The position numbers and the translations under genes were made by a program. The notes beneath the pieces are model-generated. The model searched no databases and was not told the DNA's origin. It was given only the letters and a program-made list of their open reading frames with translations. Below are positions 13,244 through 18,287 of a stretch of 18,287 bases of DNA, one piece after another. This stretch comes from JBEIUO01 sp964549785 (GTDB taxonomy: Bacteria > Planctomycetota > Phycisphaerae > Phycisphaerales > UBA1924), in assembly GCA_964549785.1 (NCBI GenBank), contig CAZJXA010000048.1:1-18287 (forward strand), written 5' to 3'. Position 1 is the first letter of the stretch; each line of letters opens with the position of its first letter.

Positions 13244-15061
13244 ATGAACCAGTACGATACATTCGAACACGACGTCCTTGTCATCGGCGCCGGCGGCGCA
13301 GGCCTTCGGGCCGCCATCGAGGCCTCCTCGCTCGGCTGCAAGACGGCGATCGTCTGCAAATCGCTTCTGGGCAAGGCTCACACCGTGATGGCCGAAGGGG
13401 GCATGGCCGCGGCGATGGCCAACGTGGATGACCGCGACAGTTGGAAGGTGCACTTCGCCGACACCATGCGGGGCGGGCAGTATCTCAACAACTGGCGTAT
13501 GGCCGAACTACACGCGAAGGAGGCTCCGGCCCGGGTGCGGGAACTGGAGGCGTGGGGGGCGGTCTTTGACCGCACCACCGACGGGCGGATTCTGCAACGC
13601 AACTTCGGCGGCCACCGCTACCCGCGTTTGGCGCACGTTGGCGACCGCACCGGCCTTGAGATGATCCGCACGCTGCAGGATCACGGCGTGCACGCCGGCA
13701 TCGAGATCTTTATGGAGATGACGATCGTTGATCTCCTGAAAGACGGGGACCGCGTGGTCGGCGCCATCGGCTACGATCGCGAGCGCGGCCGCTTCCGCGT
13801 CTGGCACGCAAAGTCCGTCATCCTCGCGACCGGCGGCATCGGCCGGGCCTTCAGCGTCACCAGCAATTCATGGGAGTACACCGGCGACGGGCACGCACTC
13901 GCCTACCGCGCCGGGGCCGACCTCATGGACATGGAGTTCGTCCAGTTCCACCCCACGGGCATGGTCTGGCCGCCCTCGGTGCGCGGCATCCTGGTCACCG
14001 AGGGTGTCCGGGGTGAGGGCGGAGTCCTCCGCAACAAAGACGGCAAACGCTTTATGTTCGACGACATCCCCGACAACTACAAGAGTTCCACCGCCAAGAC
14101 CGAAGAGGAAGGCTGGCGCTACACCCAAGGCGACAAGTCGGCCCAGCGTCCGCCAGAATTGCTGACCCGCGACCATGTGGCGAGGTGCATCAACCGCGAG
14201 GTCAAGGCCGGTCGCGGCAGCCCGCACGGCGGCGTCTTCCTCGATATCGCGTGGATCAAAGAAAAGATTCCCAACTCCGCCGAGCACATCAAGAAGAAAC
14301 TCCCGAGCATGTACCACCAGTTCAACCAACTGGCGGGCCTCGATATCACGACCACGCCTATGGAGGTCGGCCCCACCACCCACTATGTCATGGGAGGCGT
14401 CAAGGTTGAGGGCGATACCCAGATGTCCACGGTTCCGGGGCTTTTCGCGGCGGGCGAAGTCGCCGCGGGGCTGCACGGAGCGAACCGCCTGGGCGGAAAC
14501 TCCCTCTCCGACCTCGTTGTCTTCGGCAAGCGGGCGGGGGAGTTCGCGGCGAAGTATGCGAAAGAGAACAGCGCGGGCCGGATTAACCCGGACCAGGCGA
14601 ACGAGGCGATGCGGGAGGCCTTGGCGCCGTTTGATCGGCCCGCCGCGGGTGGCGAATCGCCGTACGGCATCCAGCATGACTTGCAGCACGTGATGCAGGA
14701 GAACGTCGGGATCGTGCGGATGGAAGGGGAAATGCAGAAGGCCTTGGAGGGACTGCAAGGCTTCAAGAAGCGGGCCGAACGGGCGACGGCGCAGAGCCAC
14801 CGAGAGTTCAACCCCGGCTGGCACACCGCCATCGACCTCCGCAATCTGCTGCTGGTTTCGGAGGCGGTGACGATTTCGGCGATCGAACGCAAGGAGAGCC
14901 GCGGGGCCCAGTTCCGCGACGACTACCCGACCAAGAGCGACGAGTGCGCCAAATTCAACATCGTGCTGCGGCGGGGCCAGGATGGCTCGATGCAGTTGCG
15001 GCGTCAGGAGACCCGCCCGCTGCCGGATGAACTCAAGCAGATTATCGAGGAAAACAAGTAG
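13244..15061 (+). CDS. sdhA: Succinate dehydrogenase flavoprotein subunit
   Basis: This 605-residue protein is a full-length SdhA/FrdA-type flavoprotein, which oxidises succinate to fumarate and passes electrons to SdhB. The dinucleotide-binding motif is VIGAGGAGLRAAIEAS (13-28). KAHTVMAEGG (44-53) contains His46, the expected site of covalent FAD attachment. HPTG (236-239), TRDHVARCI (308-316, with the catalytic Arg), THYVMGG (379-385) and HGANRLGGNSL (411-421) supply the dicarboxylate site. A long DLQHVMQENVGIVRM segment marks the helical domain. No clear SD precedes the ATG. The 605-residue length and the insert SSTAKTEEEGWRYTQ near 281-295 suit the actinobacterial Sdh1-like clade better than the E. 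coli form, though this is from memory. Fumarate reductase activity cannot be excluded from sequence. Confidence 0.96.
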   Translation: MNQYDTFEHDVLVIGAGGAGLRAAIEASSLGCKTAIVCKSLLGKAHTVMAEGGMAAAMANVDDRDSWKVHFADTMRGGQYLNNWRMAELHAKEAPARVRELEAWGAVFDRTTDGRILQRNFGGHRYPRLAHVGDRTGLEMIRTLQDHGVHAGIEIFMEMTIVDLLKDGDRVVGAIGYDRERGRFRVWHAKSVILATGGIGRAFSVTSNSWEYTGDGHALAYRAGADLMDMEFVQFHPTGMVWPPSVRGILVTEGVRGEGGVLRNKDGKRFMFDDIPDNYKSSTAKTEEEGWRYTQGDKSAQRPPELLTRDHVARCINREVKAGRGSPHGGVFLDIAWIKEKIPNSAEHIKKKLPSMYHQFNQLAGLDITTTPMEVGPTTHYVMGGVKVEGDTQMSTVPGLFAAGEVAAGLHGANRLGGNSLSDLVVFGKRAGEFAAKYAKENSAGRINPDQANEAMREALAPFDRPAAGGESPYGIQHDLQHVMQENVGIVRMEGEMQKALEGLQGFKKRAERATAQSHREFNPGWHTAIDLRNLLLVSEAVTISAIERKESRGAQFRDDYPTKSDECAKFNIVLRRGQDGSMQLRRQETRPLPDELKQIIEENK

Positions 15062-15071
15062 CGCACGATAG

Positions 15072-15087
15072 AGGTCCTATTGGACCT
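15072..15087. promoter_or_regulatory. Small inverted repeat between sdhA and sdhB
   Basis: AGGTCC at 15072-15077 and GGACCT at 15082-15087 enclose TATT, giving a 6-bp stem with a tetraloop starting 11 nt after the sdhA stop. It is too short and lacks a T-run for a terminator. An mRNA-processing or stability hairpin that sets subunit ratios is possible. Confidence 0.25.
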
Positions 15088-15130
15088 ATAAGACGTATGT
15101 GATTTTACACAGAAGTTCAGGACCTCCCGC

Positions 15131-15877
15131 ATGGCACAAACCACCTTCCGCATCACCCGCGGCGATTCCGCCGCCTCGTCCTTCAAAGACTACACGACCG
15201 AAATCACCGAGGGAATGGTCGTCCTCGACGCCGTCCACCAGATCCAGGCCGAGAGCGCTCCCGACCTCGCCTGCCGCTGGAACTGCAAGGCCGGGAAGTG
15301 CGGCAGTTGCTCGGCCGAGATCAACGGCAAGCCCCGCCTCATGTGCATGACGCGCATGGACCAGTTGCCCGCCGGTGAAACCGTGACGATCGAACCGATG
15401 CGGGCCTTTCCGCTGATCCGCGACCTCGTGACCGACGTCTCATGGAACTACGAGGTCAAGAAGCGGATCAAGCCCTTTAGGCCCCGCAAGCCCGACAACC
15501 CCGACGGCTCCTGGAACATGCAGCAGAAGGACATCGACCGGGTGCAGGAGTTCCGAAAGTGCATCGAGTGCTTTCTGTGTCAGGACGTCTGCCATGTACT
15601 TCGGGACCACCACAAGCACGATGAGTTCGTCGGCCCGCGTTTCCTCGTCTATGCCGCCGCCCTTGAGATGCACCCGCTCGACACCGAGGACCGCCTCAAG
15701 GACCTCAAGGACGAGCACGGCATCGGGTATTGCAACATCACCAAGTGCTGCACGAAGGTGTGCCCCGAGCACATCACCATTACCGACAACGCCATCATCC
15801 CGCTGAAGGAACGAGTAGTTGATGAGTTTTATGATCCGCTGACGCGGCTGTTCCGGATTTTCAAGCCTAAGACTTGA
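15131..15877 (+). CDS. sdhB: Succinate dehydrogenase iron-sulfur subunit
   Basis: This 248-residue protein is SdhB, which carries electrons from the SdhA flavin to the membrane anchor. The N-terminal plant-type ferredoxin domain has Cys52, Cys57, Cys60 and Cys72 for the [2Fe-2S] cluster (NCKAGKCGSC, then LMCM). The C-terminal domain has C144-I-E-C147-F-L-C150-Q-D-V-C154 and C201-NITK-C206-C207-TKV-C211-P, the usual pattern for [4Fe-4S] and [3Fe-4S] clusters. Cys206 is an extra residue next to the expected Cys207, and Cys48 is an extra N-terminal Cys. AGGA at 15119-15122 lies 8 nt before the ATG. The gene follows sdhA by 69 bp and completes the anchor-A-B operon. The length equals that of mycobacterial Sdh1 SdhB as I recall it. 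Confidence 0.95.
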   Translation: MAQTTFRITRGDSAASSFKDYTTEITEGMVVLDAVHQIQAESAPDLACRWNCKAGKCGSCSAEINGKPRLMCMTRMDQLPAGETVTIEPMRAFPLIRDLVTDVSWNYEVKKRIKPFRPRKPDNPDGSWNMQQKDIDRVQEFRKCIECFLCQDVCHVLRDHHKHDEFVGPRFLVYAAALEMHPLDTEDRLKDLKDEHGIGYCNITKCCTKVCPEHITITDNAIIPLKERVVDEFYDPLTRLFRIFKPKT

Positions 15878-15954
15878 ACCTCCGAAATCGCAACCGCAAC
15901 GGCGAGACCTGCGCGGGGTGTTGAGGCCGCTGAATCCTTGGGAGATAGAAACGA

Positions 15955-17400
15955 ATGTCGACCGCTGCCGCGATGGAATGGCTTGGTAAGAACGAAACGG
16001 CGTCGGTGGCCCGGCTCATCGAGTGGCTGAAGATGCCCAGCATCAGCACCGATCCGGCGTATGCCAAGGACGTCCGCAAGGCGGCCGAGTGGGCTCACGA
16101 ACAGCTGAAGGGACTTGGGCTTGATTCGCGGATCGTGGAAGTGGGCAACCCCGCCGGCACCGGCCACCCGATCGTGCTGGCGCATTCAACGCCCTCGCCG
16201 GACTACAAGGGTCCGCACGTGCTCTTCTACGGGCATTACGACGTTCAGCCGGTCGACCCGATCGAACTGTGGGAGAGCCCGCCCTTCGAGCCGGTGATGA
16301 AGCCTGCGGTCAAAGGCGGCCCCGGCGAGCGGATCGTCGCTCGCGGCGCGGTCGACGACAAGGGCCAAGTAATGACGTTCATCGAAGCGATCCGCGCCTG
16401 GAGAGAGACGACCGGTCACGCCACGGGCGGAGCGAAGTTCACGGTGTTGCTTGAGGGCGAAGAGGAGAGCGGATCGGTGAGTCTGCCGGGCTTCGTGAAG
16501 GAGCACCAAAGGGCACTTTCCGAATGCGACGTCTGCCTGATTTCCGACACCGGCATGCTGGGCCGCGGCAAGCCCGCCATCACCTACGGCGTTCGCGGCT
16601 TGGCCTACACGGAGATCACGCTGCACGCGGCCAACCAAGATTTGCACTCAGGGCTGTGGGGCGGCCGCTGCCCGAACCCGATCACCGAACTGACGAAGGT
16701 GCTATCGAAATTGTGGGACAAGAAGCGTCGCGTCACCATCCCGGGCTTTTACGACGACGTCATCCCGCTGAGCAAGAAGGAACGCAAGAATTGGCACGCG
16801 CTCAAATTTGATGCGAAAGCCGCGCTGAGGCAGATCGGGCTGAAGAAGGAAGCCGACGTCGGCGAGCACGGCTACACCGCGATGGAGCGGGAGTGGGGGC
16901 GGCCGACCGCCGAGATCAACGGCATCTGGGGTGGGTACACCGGGAAGGGTGCCAAGACGGTCATCGCCGCCAAGGCGAGCGCGAAGGTGAGTTTCCGGCT
17001 GGTTGCCGATCAAGACCCCGGCAAGATCACCAAGGCCTTCTTCAAGTGGTGCAAGGAGCACACGCCCGAAGGGTGCCGTTGGGAATTGAACGACCATCAT
17101 GGGGGGTTCGGCGTCACGGTGCCGATTGATTCGCCGTACTTGAAGGCCGCCGAAAAAGCCCTCAAGACTGCAACCGGCAAATCGGCAGCGCTCATCAAGA
17201 GCGGTGGTTCCATCCCGGTCGCGGGCCTGCTGAAGTCTGAACTCGGAATCGACACCATTTTCATGGGCTTCGGGCTGGACGACGACCGCGTGCACAGCCC
17301 GAACGAGAAGTTTGAGGTGGATTGCTTCCGGATCGGGGCCAAGGCCCACGCCGCGTTCATCGGCGAACTGGTGGCCGGTCACGGGACGGATCGAGAGTAA
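15955..17400 (+). CDS. M20 family metallo-dipeptidase
   Basis: This 481-residue cytoplasmic enzyme belongs to peptidase family M20 (CNDP/carnosinase-like dipeptidase branch), di-zinc hydrolases cleaving short peptides. Expected residues are present: His94 and Asp96 in FYGHYDVQPVD, bridging Asp134 in RGAVDDKGQ, catalytic Glu169 and ligand Glu170 in LEGEEESGS, Asp198 in ISDTG, the lid-domain His231 in DLHSG, and C-terminal ligand His447 in DRVHSPNE. The length is normal for the branch, with the lid domain at about 215-375. No signal peptide is seen. GGAG at 15941-15944 supports the ATG. It lies 77 bp after sdhB on the same strand and may share its transcript, although nothing links the functions. 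Substrate preference cannot be told from sequence. Confidence 0.93.
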   Translation: MSTAAAMEWLGKNETASVARLIEWLKMPSISTDPAYAKDVRKAAEWAHEQLKGLGLDSRIVEVGNPAGTGHPIVLAHSTPSPDYKGPHVLFYGHYDVQPVDPIELWESPPFEPVMKPAVKGGPGERIVARGAVDDKGQVMTFIEAIRAWRETTGHATGGAKFTVLLEGEEESGSVSLPGFVKEHQRALSECDVCLISDTGMLGRGKPAITYGVRGLAYTEITLHAANQDLHSGLWGGRCPNPITELTKVLSKLWDKKRRVTIPGFYDDVIPLSKKERKNWHALKFDAKAALRQIGLKKEADVGEHGYTAMEREWGRPTAEINGIWGGYTGKGAKTVIAAKASAKVSFRLVADQDPGKITKAFFKWCKEHTPEGCRWELNDHHGGFGVTVPIDSPYLKAAEKALKTATGKSAALIKSGGSIPVAGLLKSELGIDTIFMGFGLDDDRVHSPNEKFEVDCFRIGAKAHAAFIGELVAGHGTDRE

Positions 17401-17481
17401 ACCGCCGGGGCAGCGGGCGGCTTCGGCACGAAAAGCAACCGCACGGCTTTGGGTTAATAGGCGTTTCCGCCCACCTCGTTC

Positions 17482-17501
17482 CCCCCAATGGCAATCGGGG
17501 G
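17482..17501. other. Imperfect hairpin in the gap before mreB
   Basis: CCCCC at 17482-17486 can pair with GGGGG at 17497-17501, and AT/AT pairs extend the stem after one A-C mismatch, around a GGCA loop. It lies 82 nt after the dipeptidase stop and has no T-run, so I do not call it a terminator. The rest of the 245-bp gap shows no gene and no clear promoter. TTGACA occurs at 17609-17614, but no matching -10 follows at a workable distance. Confidence 0.25.
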
Positions 17502-17645
17502 AGTTAGCCGATAACCTATGGGTCCTCGCCGCGGAGTCGGGCTCGCGGGCTATTTCATGCCCGCCCCGGACTTTCCGGCGCTGCATTGAAGCGGGTTTGA
17601 AGCAGGAATTGACAGCCGCCGCGGTTTGATTTGGAAAGGGCACTC

Positions 17646-18287
17646 GTGCTACTTGATCGTGTTCTCGGGCTTTTTAGTGTGGATATGGGCATTGATCTCG
17701 GAACCTGCAACACGCTGGTTTCGGTTCGTGGCCAAGGGATTGTGCTGAACGAACCCAGCGTGGTGGCGGTGCGGAAAGGCACCAATCAGGTTCTCAAGAA
17801 CGGCGAGGCGGTCGGCTGGGTGGCGAAGGAGATGCTCGGCAAGACCCCGGGTTCGATCACCGCGATCCGACCGCTCAAGGACGGTGTGATCTCGGATTTT
17901 GAGATCACGGAAGCGATGCTCAGTTATTTCATCCGCAAGGTGAACGGGCGGAGCAAGATATTCGGGCCGCGGGTGGTGGTTTCGGTTCCTTCTGGGATCA
18001 CCGCCGTCGAGAAGCGCGCGGTCTTTGACTCCTGCGAGCGGGCCGGTGCCCGTCGGACGTTCCTGATCGAGGAGCCCATCGCCGCCGCGATCGGGGCCGG
18101 CTTGCCCTTTGCGGAGGCGACCGCGTCGATGATCGTGGATATCGGGGGCGGGACGACAGAGGTCGCGATTCTGTCGCTGGCGGATATCGCGGCTTGCCAG
18201 TCGATCCGCACGGCGGGCGACGACATGGACGAGGCGATCATCAACCACATGAAGCGCACGTACAACATGATGATCGGCGAGCAGACG
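17646..18287 (+). CDS. mreB: Rod shape-determining actin homologue MreB (3' end outside window)
   Basis: The first 214 residues of an MreB of normally about 340; the gene runs off the right edge. MreB forms membrane-associated ATP-dependent filaments that guide cell-wall elongation. The start is GTG 17646, 5 nt after GGAAAGGG, giving MLLDRVLGLFSVDMGIDLG. Visible motifs are phosphate-1 GIDLGTCNTLV (15-25, with Cys where many bacteria have Ala), VPSGIT (114-119), IEEPIAAAIGAGLP (141-154, containing the catalytic Glu), phosphate-2 VDIGGGTTEVAI (164-175) and GDDMDEAI (191-198). The short N-terminal MLLDRVLGLF could act as a membrane-binding amphipathic segment. Presence of mreB suits Phycisphaerae, which keep rod-shape genes that I believe some other planctomycetes have lost. 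Neighbours such as mreC/mreD, if present, would lie beyond the window. Confidence 0.96.
   Translation, partial: MLLDRVLGLFSVDMGIDLGTCNTLVSVRGQGIVLNEPSVVAVRKGTNQVLKNGEAVGWVAKEMLGKTPGSITAIRPLKDGVISDFEITEAMLSYFIRKVNGRSKIFGPRVVVSVPSGITAVEKRAVFDSCERAGARRTFLIEEPIAAAIGAGLPFAEATASMIVDIGGGTTEVAILSLADIAACQSIRTAGDDMDEAIINHMKRTYNMMIGEQT

Noticed and set aside
13063..13431. 122-codon plus-strand frame starting 3 nt after the sdhC stop (MTNNGEFDVLLGQSEE...)
   Set aside because: The first ~30 residues look protein-like, but the frame turns Arg-rich and runs far into sdhA in another frame. No SD and no recognisable domain.
13868..14824. 318-codon minus-strand open frame
   Set aside because: Antisense shadow inside sdhA.
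17609..17637. TTGACA as a -35 box for mreB
   Set aside because: No acceptable -10 box occurs 16-18 bp downstream, and the implied transcript start would fall on the SD or start codon.
16702..17643. 313-codon minus-strand open frame
   Set aside because: Antisense shadow of the M20 dipeptidase that also covers the gap before mreB. No family resemblance.

Overview
This window looks like chromosomal housekeeping DNA of a GC-rich planctomycete, probably class Phycisphaerae (inference). Three things point there. A short two-helix membrane protein ends in a CPSC...CPEC zinc ribbon, a style common in Phycisphaerae-like genomes. The lipoprotein/AsmA-like gene pair and the DevC-type permease resemble planctomycete versions. 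An mreB gene is present and many genes lack a clear Shine-Dalgarno (SD) site. I see no mobile element, CRISPR array, tRNA or rRNA.

Layout. 276-2311 (+): a HEAT-repeat DNA alkylation repair protein, then an Old Yellow Enzyme-type flavin oxidoreductase. 2378-2965 (+): a two-helix zinc-ribbon membrane protein interrupted by one in-frame TAG. 2996-7141 (-): a lipoprotein followed 21 bp later by a giant AsmA-like membrane-anchored protein, apparently one operon. 7142-7748 is a 607-bp stretch with no convincing gene, followed by an orphan FtsX/DevC-type ABC permease (+). 8904-8929 is an intrinsic terminator for infC. 8973-12080 (-): an RlmI-like methyltransferase, an outer-membrane beta-barrel protein and infC, transcribed in that order. 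12199-15877 (+): a complete three-gene succinate dehydrogenase locus in the order anchor-flavoprotein-iron-sulfur. 15955-17400 (+): an M20 dipeptidase. 17646 to the right edge (+): the first 214 codons of mreB.

The most interesting biology is as follows. (i) The succinate dehydrogenase anchor resembles actinobacterial Sdh1 anchors (the 'type F' complex II with a membrane-embedded Rieske-type cluster) rather than classical SdhC/SdhD; gene order and Cys/His motifs agree. (ii) infC appears to start with a rare AUC codon behind a strong SD and carries a ~70-residue charged C-terminal extension. (iii) A degenerate 12-bp, G-rich tandem repeat lies just upstream of infC. (iv) The Old Yellow Enzyme homologue has lost two arginines that normally contact FMN. 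(v) The zinc-ribbon protein gene is split by a single amber codon. No multi-gene defence or novel biosynthetic system was seen. All functional statements rest on reading the sequence and family memory; no searches were run.
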